From Candidatus Methanoplasma termitum (GTDB lineage Archaea; Thermoplasmatota; Thermoplasmata; Methanomassiliicoccales; Methanomethylophilaceae), in the NCBI RefSeq assembly GCF_000800805.1, contig NZ_CP010070.1, forward strand, positions 248,001 through 312,000: a stretch of DNA of 64,000 bases, given 5' to 3'. The translations under genes were made by a program, and so were the position numbers. The notes below the pieces were generated by a model, which did not search any database, had not been told where the DNA came from, and worked only from the letters and a program-made list of their open reading frames with translations. Below, piece after piece: positions 1 through 7,774 of this stretch (positions are counted from its first letter, which is position 1; each line of letters begins with the position of its first letter).

Positions 1-61
1 GCCGACAGAATTCGCTTCTCTGAATGATGGATGAGCGTAATCATTTTGTTTGTAATGACAT

Positions 62-241
62 ATGATGTCTGTCCGAGGTGTATCGTTGCCGGAAGAAAAA
101 GGGTTCGAGACCTTCTCGAAAAGGGAGATGTACGCCATGCTCCTGAAAGATTACGAGGAATGTAAAGATGAGGGCAGAGAATGCTATCTCAAAGAGATCC
201 TCGAAGAACTCAGAAGGGACCTGGAATCCGATCGATCTTAA
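62..241 (+). CDS. small acidic/charged hypothetical protein
   Basis: A 59-codon frame opens with two adjacent ATGs (62 and 65) after in-frame stops at 32, 38, 53 and 56, so it is complete rather than the tail of a longer gene. The product is rich in Glu, Lys and Asp and looks mostly helical (a KREMYAMLLKDYEE-like stretch followed by an EILEELRRDLE-like stretch). It ends in TAA, overlapping by 4 bases the 3' end of the convergent PHP phosphatase gene. I do not recognise a family and see no Cys cluster, membrane segment or signal peptide. No clear ribosome binding site is visible. It could be spurious, but codon usage and helix periodicity favour a real small protein. Confidence 0.5.
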   Translation: MMSVRGVSLPEEKGFETFSKREMYAMLLKDYEECKDEGRECYLKEILEELRRDLESDRS

Positions 242-894
242 TTTTTGATCAGATGTTTGATCAGATCGTACGGCGTATCGTTAAGTGCCAGTTTGATCTC
301 TTCGTCGGTAAGCCCCGCGCCCTTTGCGACGACAGTTGCCCTTGCCTCATCCATCAGATTGCCGACCGTGTGTGCGTCGGAATTGACGACCATCTTGGCA
401 CCTGCTTTCCTTGCGATGTTGGCAACGTGTCCGTTCGTGATGTTGTGGCCCGAACGGCCTGTGATCTCAAGAGCGACACCGTTCTTTACGGCGATCTCAG
501 CCTCTTCCAAAGTTATGAGCCCCGGATGTGCCAGCACGTCCACGTTCTTGCTCATCACCGATCTGAGGTTCGTACCGGGAGGCACCGGCTCGACGACGGT
601 CTCTCCGTGCACAACTACGATCTGCGCGCCGAGTGCTTTAGCTTTCTTTGCCATCATATCTATCTTTGACGGGGGAACATAAGTAAGCTCCACTCCGGGC
701 ACAACTGTAATGTAATCTCTGCTCAGTTCCGCTGCCTTTACAAGGGCCGGAACTACGAAATCGATGTTCGTAACGTCAACGTGATCGGTCAGCGCGATGG
801 CTGTGTGTCTAAGATCCATCGCGCGGCGCGTCAGTTCGGACGGAGTAAGATCCCCGTCGCTGAATATAGTGTGGGTATGAAGGTCGATCCTCAT
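238..894 (-). CDS. PHP-domain histidinol-phosphate phosphatase (probable)
   Basis: 218-residue PHP-family metal-dependent phosphoesterase. The family's metal ligands are visible: the N-terminal DLHTHT motif (residues 4-9), DH near residue 37, an HGE motif in the middle and SDAH near the C-terminus. It is the last gene of the histidine operon and its ATG overlaps the hisIE stop by 4 bases, so translation is probably coupled. PHP proteins supply the histidinol-phosphate phosphatase step in many organisms that lack the bifunctional HisB phosphatase, and the HisB here is dehydratase-only. The specific substrate is inferred from context; another PHP-type phosphoesterase activity is possible. Confidence 0.82.
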   Translation of the reverse strand: MRIDLHTHTIFSDGDLTPSELTRRAMDLRHTAIALTDHVDVTNIDFVVPALVKAAELSRDYITVVPGVELTYVPPSKIDMMAKKAKALGAQIVVVHGETVVEPVPPGTNLRSVMSKNVDVLAHPGLITLEEAEIAVKNGVALEITGRSGHNITNGHVANIARKAGAKMVVNSDAHTVGNLMDEARATVVAKGAGLTDEEIKLALNDTPYDLIKHLIKN

Positions 895-1493
895 TTCATT
901 CTCTCCCTGAGTTTTTCATATACTTTTTCCATCGGAAGCCCGGTTTTTGTGACCGCGACCATTGTGTGATAGATCAGGTCGGCAAGCTCCCAGGCCATTT
1001 CTTCTTCTTTCTCGTCTTTAAGGGCAAGGACGAACTCACCCGCTTCTTCGATGACCTTCTTGCACATCTTGTTCTCATCCGAGTACAGAAGGCAGGTGTA
1101 GCTCCCGGGTTTCGGATTCTCGAGCCTGTCTTTCAGTATCCTCCACAGTTCCGGGAGGACATCCATTGTTTCCTCAACGGAACCGTAGATCACTTCCTCG
1201 AAGCATGACGGATTTCCCGTGTGGCAGGCCGGACCCGTCTGTTTTACCCTTACGAGAATGGTATCCGAATCGCAGTCCAGCTGTATCGAGATTATCTCCT
1301 GCACATGGCCGGATTCTTCTCCCTTTTTCCAAAGCTTTTTTCTGCTCCTTGACCAGAAGTGGGTGTAGCCTGTGCTCTTCATCAGTTCGAAGGCTTCTTC
1401 ATTGACCCAAGCGACCATCAGGACCTCGTTCGTCACATGATCCTGGACGACAGCGGGGATCAGCCCGTCCTTATCGTATTTCAGAGAGGTCAT
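891..1493 (-). CDS. hisIE: bifunctional phosphoribosyl-AMP cyclohydrolase / phosphoribosyl-ATP pyrophosphatase
   Basis: 200-residue fusion catalysing steps 2 and 3 of histidine synthesis. The N-terminal half (about residues 1-115) is the cyclohydrolase with its metal-binding region DCDSDT and the conserved Cys/His segment [16 protein letters not shown]. The C-terminal part (about 118-200) is the helical MazG-like pyrophosphatase, with an [12 protein letters not shown]-like metal-binding helix and a WELADLIYH helix. The ATG overlaps the hisF stop by 4 bases and the stop overlaps the PHP gene start by 4 bases, typical of a tightly coupled operon. Length matches known HisIE fusions. Confidence 0.96.
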   Translation of the reverse strand: MTSLKYDKDGLIPAVVQDHVTNEVLMVAWVNEEAFELMKSTGYTHFWSRSRKKLWKKGEESGHVQEIISIQLDCDSDTILVRVKQTGPACHTGNPSCFEEVIYGSVEETMDVLPELWRILKDRLENPKPGSYTCLLYSDENKMCKKVIEEAGEFVLALKDEKEEEMAWELADLIYHTMVAVTKTGLPMEKVYEKLRERMK

Positions 1494-2242
1494 CTGACCG
1501 GGACTCCTCTGTCCTTCAGGTATTCCTTGACCTCTCGGACAGTGACCTGTTTGTAGTGGAATACGGACGCCGCCAATGCGGCGGACACGTTCGTTTGGCT
1601 GAACACCTCATAGAAATCCTCTATTTTACCGCAGCCGCCGGATGCAATGACCGGAATGCTAACCTCGTCCGCTATTACTTCGGTCAGAGGTATGTCGTAG
1701 CCCTGTTTCACTCCGTCCGCGTCGATGGAGGTTAAGAGTATCTCTCCCGCGCCGAGGTCTTCCGCTTTCTTTGCCCAATCTATGGCGTCGAGGCCGGAAG
1801 GCTTCATACCGCCGTGGGTGAAGACCTCCCAGTGTCTGCCTACTTTCTTTGCGTCTATTGCTACGACCACGCACTGTCTGCCGAACCTTTCCGCGGATTC
1901 GGAGATCACGTTGGGGTTGCTTATAGCCGCTGAGTTGACCGATACTTTGTCGGCGCCTGCTTTGAGGGCGTCATGCATGTCGTTGGCGGTCCTTATGCCG
2001 CCTCCGACCGTCAAAGGAACGAACACTCTCTTCGCAGTCACGGAAACAAGGTCCAATGTGGTCTGTCTGTACTCTAAAGATGCGGCTATATCCAGGAACG
2101 TGACCTCGTCAGCACCCTGCTCGCTGTATTCCTCCGCCATGTCGGGAGGGGAGCCCAGGTCCTTCATCCCCATGAAATTGATGCCTTTGACGACCTTGCC
2201 GTTCTTCACGTCAAGACAGGGGATGATCCTCTTTTTGAGCAT
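1490..2242 (-). CDS. hisF: imidazole glycerol phosphate synthase, cyclase subunit
   Basis: 250-residue (beta/alpha)8 barrel that takes ammonia from HisH and converts PRFAR to imidazole glycerol phosphate and AICAR. The N-terminus [20 protein letters not shown] carries the catalytic Asp near position 11; the second catalytic Asp lies in the VVAIDAKK segment near 130. Phosphate-binding glycine segments (GGGIRT and ASGGCGK) are present. It starts immediately after the hisB stop, without a gap, and overlaps hisIE by 4 bases. The partner hisH is two genes upstream in the same operon. Confidence 0.97.
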   Translation of the reverse strand: MLKKRIIPCLDVKNGKVVKGINFMGMKDLGSPPDMAEEYSEQGADEVTFLDIAASLEYRQTTLDLVSVTAKRVFVPLTVGGGIRTANDMHDALKAGADKVSVNSAAISNPNVISESAERFGRQCVVVAIDAKKVGRHWEVFTHGGMKPSGLDAIDWAKKAEDLGAGEILLTSIDADGVKQGYDIPLTEVIADEVSIPVIASGGCGKIEDFYEVFSQTNVSAALAASVFHYKQVTVREVKEYLKDRGVPVR

Positions 2243-2791
2243 TCATTTCACCTTGGGTCTGTCTTTTGTGCTGAGTTCTGTTTTTCTCGGATAGACGGCG
2301 TATCTCAGGGCGGTCCCGAGCGCCTTGAATGATGCTTCGATGATGTGGTGCTCATCGAACCCTCTGATCTTCACAACATGCAGCGTTATGCCAGCTGACA
2401 TTGCGAAGCTCCTCAGGAAGTGGTGGTAGAGTTGGTCCGGACAATCGATGTCTGCGAACGACCTGTCGATGATGTCCACGGATACAGTCACCAGCGCATC
2501 GTCCATTGGTATGGTGACGGTTGATATTCTCTCGATCGATCTGTCGTCAAGAGCTTTTCTGAACACATTTCCCAGCGTTATCGCAACGTCTTCTATCAAA
2601 TGGTGGTCGTCGTCGCCGGTTGCTTTCATAGTGATGTCGAAAGAACCGTATCTCGCAAATGTCTCTATCATGTGCTTCAAGAATGATACGTCGCATTTAA
2701 CATCGAATTTTCCGGCACCGTCGATGTTCAATTTTATCGACACATTCGTTTCCCTTGTGCTGCGTTCCAATTCAGCTGCCCTTCCTGTCAT
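2243..2791 (-). CDS. hisB: imidazoleglycerol-phosphate dehydratase
   Basis: 182-residue monofunctional HisB, without the N-terminal HAD phosphatase of the bifunctional enzyme. Duplicated metal-binding motifs are visible (a DDHHLIEDVAI stretch in the first half and DEHHIIEASFKALG in the second). The N-terminus before SIKLNIDGAGKFDV reads as a short leader of about 14 residues typical of the family. A 45-base gap precedes it, the only sizeable gap in the operon, and it holds an AT-rich TATA-like element about 29 bases before the ATG, so a second internal promoter is plausible. Confidence 0.96.
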   Translation of the reverse strand: MTGRAAELERSTRETNVSIKLNIDGAGKFDVKCDVSFLKHMIETFARYGSFDITMKATGDDDHHLIEDVAITLGNVFRKALDDRSIERISTVTIPMDDALVTVSVDIIDRSFADIDCPDQLYHHFLRSFAMSAGITLHVVKIRGFDEHHIIEASFKALGTALRYAVYPRKTELSTKDRPKVK

Positions 2792-2809
2792 ATGCTATTT
2801 GAATAGGGT

Positions 2810-2831
2810 CGATTCTATAATAAATATACTA
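2810..2831 (-). promoter_or_regulatory. possible internal TATA promoter before hisB
   Basis: In the 45-base gap between hisA and hisB the minus strand reads as an AT-rich TATTTATTATAG-type box centred near 2820, 29 bases upstream of the hisB ATG. No ribosome binding site lies between them, consistent with a leaderless secondary transcript. This is inference from spacing only. Confidence 0.4.
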
Positions 2832-2836
2832 AAAGA

Positions 2837-3553
2837 TCAGTCGGCGTACCATGGGCGGTCCCATTCCCACGGTCTGATCTTTTCGGTGTACAATGCGAGT
2901 CCGACGACGGCACCTCCTGCTCCGAACCGGCTCAGCATCCTGCAGTCCGACTCGGCGGTCACTCCGCCGGAAGATATGACCATGTGCGGGCATTTAGAAA
3001 TGAATCTCTTTGATTGTTCCTCATCAATGCCTTTCATTTGCCCTTCGACGCTGACATTCGTGTTCAGTACGCCGGCCAGCGGAAGATCCTTGATTATATC
3101 GAACATATTCTCTACAGTCAACTCGGAAGCACCCTGCCATCCGTTCACCACGAGTGCGCCGTTCTTTGTATCCATCCCGGCCATGATCTTCCCGGGGTGG
3201 GAATCGGAGATCTTCGAGAGCCATTCCGGCTCCTTTATCGCCTTTGTGCCTACAATGATACGGTCCGCACCGGCAGAGACGAGTTCATCCACCAACGATT
3301 CGGATCTTATCCCTCCGCCTATCTCGACGGGGACGCCGCACTCTTTGATCACTTTTTTGAAAATTTTGATGTTGTTCCCCTTTCCGAACGCGCCGTCCAG
3401 GTCCACGAGGTGAAGATAGGGTGCGCCCCTTTCCACCCAAGACATAGCCGTGCTTATGATATCGGGGAGGGTTATCTTCTGGCTTCCGAGTTCTCCTCCT
3501 ACCAGCTGGACCACTTTGTGGTCAAGTACGTCGACGGCGGGGATCACGATCAT
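2837..3553 (-). CDS. hisA: ProFAR isomerase (phosphoribosylformimino-AICAR ribotide isomerase)
   Basis: 238-residue half-barrel-repeat TIM barrel that performs the Amadori rearrangement of ProFAR to PRFAR. The conserved N-terminus VIPAVDVLDHKVVQLVGGE contains the catalytic Asp near residue 8; the first phosphate-binding loop is GGGIRS, and the second half has a GTKAIKEPEWL segment and SSGGV. The ATG overlaps the hisH TGA (ATGA overlap), so translation is probably coupled. HisF later in the operon is its structural homologue. Confidence 0.96.
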   Translation of the reverse strand: MIVIPAVDVLDHKVVQLVGGELGSQKITLPDIISTAMSWVERGAPYLHLVDLDGAFGKGNNIKIFKKVIKECGVPVEIGGGIRSESLVDELVSAGADRIIVGTKAIKEPEWLSKISDSHPGKIMAGMDTKNGALVVNGWQGASELTVENMFDIIKDLPLAGVLNTNVSVEGQMKGIDEEQSKRFISKCPHMVISSGGVTAESDCRMLSRFGAGGAVVGLALYTEKIRPWEWDRPWYAD

Positions 3554-4149
3554 ATGTTATCCTCCGCGAAATCGATGAAGTTCTTTATTAGCCTGAGTCC
3601 CGAGTCAGAACTTTTCTCGGGGTGGAACTGTGTGCCGTATGTGTTCGCTTTCCTGAAGAAGGACGGGAACACCTCGCCGTCGTATTCGGTCGTGCCGACT
3701 ATCTCTTTTTTATTGTCTGGGGAGCCTCTGAACGAGTTCGCGAAGTAGAATTGTTTTTCCTCGATTTTATCCATCAACGCATCCGATGACTCGACGGAGT
3801 TCCATCCCATGTGCGGTACACGCTCCGAGGACAATTTTATAACTTTGCCACCGAACGCACCGATGCCGGGAGAACTGCCTTCTTCGCTCGAATCGAACAT
3901 GATCTGCACTCCTATGCATATTCCCAGCGCTGGTATCCCTGAAAGCAGTCTTTTTCTTATCTCGTTCCTGTATGGGAGAAGTCTCTCCATCGTAGAGTCG
4001 AAGGCACCCACTCCGGGGAAAACTATGCATTCGGAGTCAAGCAGATCTTTCATGTTTGCGGTCACAATGACCGTCGCACCGTTCCTTTCGAATGCTTTTT
4101 TGACAGAGTGAAGGTTGCCGACGCCGTAGTCGGCCATGGTGACCTTCAA
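3550..4149 (-). CDS. hisH: imidazole glycerol phosphate synthase, glutamine amidotransferase subunit
   Basis: 199-residue class I glutamine amidotransferase that feeds ammonia to HisF. The nucleophilic Cys lies in the GICIGVQ motif and the His/Glu pair in FHPEKS. I place the start at a TTG at 4149 because a GGAGG ribosome binding site sits 7 bases upstream and the resulting N-terminus, MKVTMADYGVGNLHSV, matches the family; the frame remains open much further upstream but that part is out-of-family sequence inside hisC. The TTG overlaps the hisC stop. Its own stop overlaps hisA. Confidence 0.95.
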   Translation of the reverse strand: MKVTMADYGVGNLHSVKKAFERNGATVIVTANMKDLLDSECIVFPGVGAFDSTMERLLPYRNEIRKRLLSGIPALGICIGVQIMFDSSEEGSSPGIGAFGGKVIKLSSERVPHMGWNSVESSDALMDKIEEKQFYFANSFRGSPDNKKEIVGTTEYDGEVFPSFFRKANTYGTQFHPEKSSDSGLRLIKNFIDFAEDNI

Positions 4150-5204
4150 CTGTAGTCCTCCAAGATCTTTTTGGTCTTGTCCAGCAGTTCTTTGTTCATC
4201 TTGTCCGTGCCTACTGTGAATCTTACGCAGTTCTCCATTCTCCTCTTGTTCCCGAAGTCCCTTATGAGTATCTTCTTCTCTTTGAGGGCTTTTGTGTAAA
4301 CATCGTGGTCGATGGGGCACCTTGCGAGTATGAAATTAGAGTCCGACGGGAACGGTCCAAAACCTAGCTTTTTAAGACCGGCAGCGAGCTTAGGTCTCTC
4401 TTTATCTACGAGCTCGACGCTCCTCCTGATGAAATCCTGGTCTCCGATCGCCGCTATCGCAGCCCCCTCGCTTATGCTGTTAAGAGAGTATGGGATCTTG
4501 ACGGCATTCATCATGTCCGCCAGATCGAGGTTTGCCACTGCGTATCCGATCCTCAGGCCGGCTATCGCATAAGCTTTCGAGAATGTTCTGGTGACTACAA
4601 GGTTGTCGAACTCGTTGACCCTGGGTATCATGCTGCTTTTCGTGTATTCGCCGTACGCTTCGTCAACGACGACGATGCCTTTGAATCCTTCAAGAATTTC
4701 TTCTATGTCCTTTTGTCTGAATGAATTCCCCGTGGGGTTGTTCGGCGTTGCCAGCACAACTATCTTCGCTTTTGATGAAAGGATGCTGTCCACGTCCAGC
4801 TGGAAATTGTCTGTCAGCTCGGAGTACTGCACCTTTCCGCCGTTCATCTGCACAAAGTAGTCGTACATTCCGTTGTATGAGGGATAAGGGATAAGGCAGT
4901 CGTCCTCCCACTCCGTGAATGTTTTGAACAGGATGTCGAGCATCTCGTCGGATCCGGACCCTGCTACGAAGTTCTCCATATCCAGCTCATAAAAATCGGC
5001 AAGTGCGATCCTGAGTTTGTTTGAATATGTTCCTGGATATTCGTTCAGGTCGATCTTCTGTTCTTTCATGAACTTCTGTGCCGCGGGATTTGCGCCGAGG
5101 GCGTTCGTATTGGTATCGAGCCTCAGCTCTCCCTTAAGATCCGGGCTGTAATATTTCTTGAACCCTCTGGTCGAACTTCTCATTATGTCCCTTGAGACCA
5201 TCAC
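4146..5204 (-). CDS. hisC: histidinol-phosphate aminotransferase
   Basis: About 352-residue fold-type I PLP aminotransferase that converts imidazole acetol phosphate to histidinol phosphate. Family signatures: NTNALG near residue 32, GSDEMLD, LATPNNPTGN, DEAYGEY, and the PLP lysine in TRTFSKAYAIAGLRIGY. Two starts are possible, GTG at 5204 or ATG at 5201, both overlapping the hisG stop. It lies second in the operon; the 3' end overlaps the hisH TTG start. Confidence 0.95.
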   Translation of the reverse strand: MMVSRDIMRSSTRGFKKYYSPDLKGELRLDTNTNALGANPAAQKFMKEQKIDLNEYPGTYSNKLRIALADFYELDMENFVAGSGSDEMLDILFKTFTEWEDDCLIPYPSYNGMYDYFVQMNGGKVQYSELTDNFQLDVDSILSSKAKIVVLATPNNPTGNSFRQKDIEEILEGFKGIVVVDEAYGEYTKSSMIPRVNEFDNLVVTRTFSKAYAIAGLRIGYAVANLDLADMMNAVKIPYSLNSISEGAAIAAIGDQDFIRRSVELVDKERPKLAAGLKKLGFGPFPSDSNFILARCPIDHDVYTKALKEKKILIRDFGNKRRMENCVRFTVGTDKMNKELLDKTKKILEDYS

Positions 5205-6064
5205 TCCACCAGCCTGTCTATGGAAAGGGTCAATATCCCTTTCGCACCGAGCCTCTTGAGGTCGTTGACAGCATTGTAAACATCTTTGGAGCGGATCACA
5301 GCGTGTACCGCCACAATATCATCATTCCCGGCGATGTTGAGTATCGTCGGTCCGTTAATTCCAGGGATGACCTTTTGTACCTCTTTCAGCTTCTTCTTGG
5401 GAACGTTGGCCATTAGATATTTGCGTTCCTCGGCGGCCATGACGCTCTTCAGGGAAGCGACGACATCCGTTATCTGCGCACCGTACTTTTTCATCGAAGC
5501 ATCGGATGAGTAGATCGCGGCTTGGGAGTCCAATATCTTGGACACTTCCACAAGGCGGTTCATCTTCAAGGTCGATCCGGAGGCGACCAGATCCGCGATC
5601 AGATCGGATATGCCGAGGTAAGGCATTATCTCCGCTGCGCCGGACACTTCTATTATCGAGACATCCTTGCCGATCGACTTGAAATATTTTTTTGTGAGGT
5701 TGGGGAAGGAGGTGGCGACCTTCGATCCGTTGGGGATGTCATCCGCGGTCCTTATCCCGGAGGCTTCCGGCGCCGCTATCGAAAGGCGGCAGTAACCGAA
5801 CTCGAGATCCATCAGCTTCTTTATTTTGTATCCGGACTCGGCGGCGAGGTCCTCGCCGGTTATTCCGATGTCTATTGCGCCCGTGGCGATGAATGCCGGT
5901 ATGTCCTGCGCTCTGACGAACATAACTTCGATATCCTGGTCCTTTGCCATGACATACAGTTTCCTTCCCCATTCCTCTCCGAGATCGATCCCTGATTTCA
6001 GCAGGAGCTCTACGGCCCTCTCGTTGAGCCTTCCTTTGTTGGGGACAGCCAATTTTATTACCAC
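5201..6064 (-). CDS. hisG: ATP phosphoribosyltransferase (long form)
   Basis: 287-residue first enzyme of histidine synthesis (ATP + PRPP to PR-ATP). The length and the C-terminal region after about residue 210 (IPGINGPTILNIAG followed by an ACT/PII-like VHAVIRSKDVYNAVNDLKRLGAKGILTLSI) identify the long form, which carries its own histidine feedback domain and needs no HisZ. The PRPP-binding region is the SGAAEIMPYLGISDLIADLVASGSTL stretch (about 140-168). The start is a GTG at 6064 with GGAGG 7 bases upstream. It is the first gene of the his operon, behind a palindromic promoter at 6136-6151. Confidence 0.96.
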   Translation of the reverse strand: MVIKLAVPNKGRLNERAVELLLKSGIDLGEEWGRKLYVMAKDQDIEVMFVRAQDIPAFIATGAIDIGITGEDLAAESGYKIKKLMDLEFGYCRLSIAAPEASGIRTADDIPNGSKVATSFPNLTKKYFKSIGKDVSIIEVSGAAEIMPYLGISDLIADLVASGSTLKMNRLVEVSKILDSQAAIYSSDASMKKYGAQITDVVASLKSVMAAEERKYLMANVPKKKLKEVQKVIPGINGPTILNIAGNDDIVAVHAVIRSKDVYNAVNDLKRLGAKGILTLSIDRLVE

Positions 6065-6135
6065 TGGTAAACCTCCGTTTGTTTCAATATTAAAGGGGTA
6101 GTAAATAAGGTTTTCACGAGTTTATGGTCGCGTCG

Positions 6136-6151
6136 GACAAATATATTTGTC
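6136..6151. promoter_or_regulatory. 16-bp perfect palindrome over the his promoter TATA region
   Basis: GACAAATATATTTGTC is a perfect palindrome with an ATATAT core. Read on the minus strand it places a TATA-like element 72-87 bases before the hisG GTG, so transcription would start near 6117 and leave a leader of about 50 bases containing the GGAGG site. A dimeric repressor bound here would block TBP, so it is a candidate his-operon operator. It also lies in the shared upstream region of the divergent ATPase gene. Confidence 0.5.
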
Positions 6152-6225
6152 GATTGACAGGTTTATGGCAAATAGATATGATCGCACATATACAAAGCCA
6201 CACATGAGCACTTTCTCGCATTAAC

Positions 6226-6321
6226 ACGGTAAAAAAGTACATTTTTTAAAATAATTAACTCCTATTTAGTGCAAAATATTTTTTTTAATACTCCTAAAAG
6301 GTGCATTTTTTGAAAATATTG
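6226..6321. repeat. three degenerate 32-bp tandem units in a promoter region
   Basis: Units start at 6226, 6258 and 6290. Units 2 and 3 share the 16-mer ACTCCTA-N3-(A/G)GTGCA at identical offsets (6258-6273 and 6290-6305); unit 1 matches 10 of 16 positions. Each is followed by a T/A-rich half. The 32-bp period is about three helical turns. They could be operators, or a decayed duplication; low complexity makes chance similarity a real concern for unit 1. Confidence 0.5.
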
Positions 6322-6387
6322 TGGGAATGTTTGTATACTGGAATCTCAATATGATTTTGAATCTGCAGAAATATGAGGAGGAATGCC

Positions 6388-7689
6388 ATGCTTAAAAGAA
6401 AGATGATGGACACTTTGATCGAATGGAAAGAAAAGAAGAGCAAAGAATGTCTGCTGATAGTGGGGGCAAGACAGGTAGGGAAGACGTTCATAATCAGAGA
6501 GTTCGCAAAGCAGAATTATGAGAACATCGTGGAGATCAACTTCCTCGCCGAGCCCAAATTCATGAAGGCATTCGAAGGCAGTTTGAAAATGGATGCGATC
6601 ATAAGAGAACTGTCCCTTCGTGACGAGAGTATAAGATTCATAGAGGGCAAGACCCTGTTATTCCTTGACGAGATCCAGGAATGCGGCGACGCAAGGACCG
6701 CTTTGAAATTCATCGCAGAGGATGGCAGATTCGACTGTATCGCATCCGGTTCGATGCTCGGTGTCGCATATAAGTCCACAAGATCGATACCGGTCGGCTA
6801 TGAGAGACAAATAGAGATGTTCTCTCTTGACTTCGAAGAGTTCCTTTGGGCAACCGGTTATGACGATGTCAGGATCGGGTATATGAAGGAATATTACGAA
6901 AAAAGGGAGAAGATCCCCCCATCTATCAATGATGTTTTATTGAAGAAAATAAGAGAATATGCTATTGTCGGCGGAATGCCCTCGGCCGTTAACATATACA
7001 TCGAAACAAACAACTTCGGACTGGTACACAAAGAACAAGAAAGGATAATCGCCAGTTATCGCAACGACATCACAAGGTATCTGTCTGTGCCGGAAAGAAC
7101 AAAGGTCATGGACTGTTATTTTTCATTACCTCAACAGCTAGCGAAAGAGAATAAGAAATTCCAATATTCAACGGTTGAAAAAGGTGCCAAGGCCAGAAAG
7201 TACGATAACAGTTTGGATTGGCTGAGGGACGCCGGACTAATTAAGTTCTGTTATAATGTATCAACTCCAGAGTTCCCACTTCCCGCATACATTATGCGGG
7301 ATTATTACAAGGTCTATGCGACAGACATCGGGATGTTGATATCCATGTACGGTTTTAAAATGAAAGAAGAGTTCTACAATAATACTCTGAAGGGCCCCGC
7401 CAAAGGTGGCATCTATGAGAATCTTATCGCAGACATCTTCCTGAAAAAGAATCTGCCTCTGAATTATTACAAACCAAGCGAGAATAAACAGGAGATAGAG
7501 TTCTTGTTGACAGAAAAAGGGGCTGTTGTCCCGGTCGAAGTAAAAGCCGGAAGAGGGAAGACGATATCTTTAGATGAGTTCATAAAGAGGTTCGATCCAC
7601 CATATGCTTTGAAGTTAATATCCGGGAATGTCGGCGAGATCGACAAAAAACTGACCATCCCACTCTACATGGCAATGTTCTTGGAGTGA
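6388..7689 (+). CDS. AAA+ ATPase with C-terminal DUF4143 domain
   Basis: 433 residues. An N-terminal AAA_14-type ATPase carries a Walker A GARQVGKT (about residues 26-33) and Walker B TLLFLDEIQECG. The C-terminal DUF4143 domain ends in a PD-(D/E)XK-nuclease-like pattern (ENLIAD, then EIEFLL with PVEVKAG). The start at 6388 is chosen for the GGAGG site 6-7 bases upstream; an in-frame ATG at 6373 has none. These proteins occur in many lineage-variable copies in archaea and anaerobic bacteria and their cellular role is not established. It stands alone, divergent from the his operon, with a strong hairpin after its stop. Confidence 0.88.
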   Translation: MLKRKMMDTLIEWKEKKSKECLLIVGARQVGKTFIIREFAKQNYENIVEINFLAEPKFMKAFEGSLKMDAIIRELSLRDESIRFIEGKTLLFLDEIQECGDARTALKFIAEDGRFDCIASGSMLGVAYKSTRSIPVGYERQIEMFSLDFEEFLWATGYDDVRIGYMKEYYEKREKIPPSINDVLLKKIREYAIVGGMPSAVNIYIETNNFGLVHKEQERIIASYRNDITRYLSVPERTKVMDCYFSLPQQLAKENKKFQYSTVEKGAKARKYDNSLDWLRDAGLIKFCYNVSTPEFPLPAYIMRDYYKVYATDIGMLISMYGFKMKEEFYNNTLKGPAKGGIYENLIADIFLKKNLPLNYYKPSENKQEIEFLLTEKGAVVPVEVKAGRGKTISLDEFIKRFDPPYALKLISGNVGEIDKKLTIPLYMAMFLE

Positions 7690-7738
7690 TCCTTGCACGA
7701 TGCAAAAAATCCCTCTTCTGTAGGGAAATTGAAAAGAT

Positions 7739-7766
7739 GCCGTATCTCCGATGCCGGAGATACGGC
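7739..7766. terminator. 12-bp perfect hairpin between convergent genes
   Basis: GCCGTATCTCCG and its exact reverse complement flank a 4-base loop (7751-7754). It sits between the convergent ATPase and asd stop codons, so it may serve as a bidirectional terminator or 3'-end stabiliser. No long T-tract follows on the plus strand. Confidence 0.65.
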
Positions 7767-7774
7767 AATTATAT

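Larger units (their letters stand above)
6065..6387. other. divergent intergenic region, hisG / DUF4143 ATPase
   Basis: This 323-base gap holds the his promoter palindrome (6136-6151) and an AT-rich stretch (6226-6321) built of three degenerate 32-bp tandem units. A GGAGG ribosome binding site (6377-6381) precedes the ATPase ATG at 6388. No RNA gene is visible. Confidence 0.6.

Noticed and set aside
2448-3413. 321-codon open frame opposite hisB/hisA
   Set aside because: Spans two genuine genes on the other strand and has no motif.
6226-6321. CRISPR-like array
   Set aside because: Units are contiguous, degenerate and have no unique spacers; no cas gene nearby.
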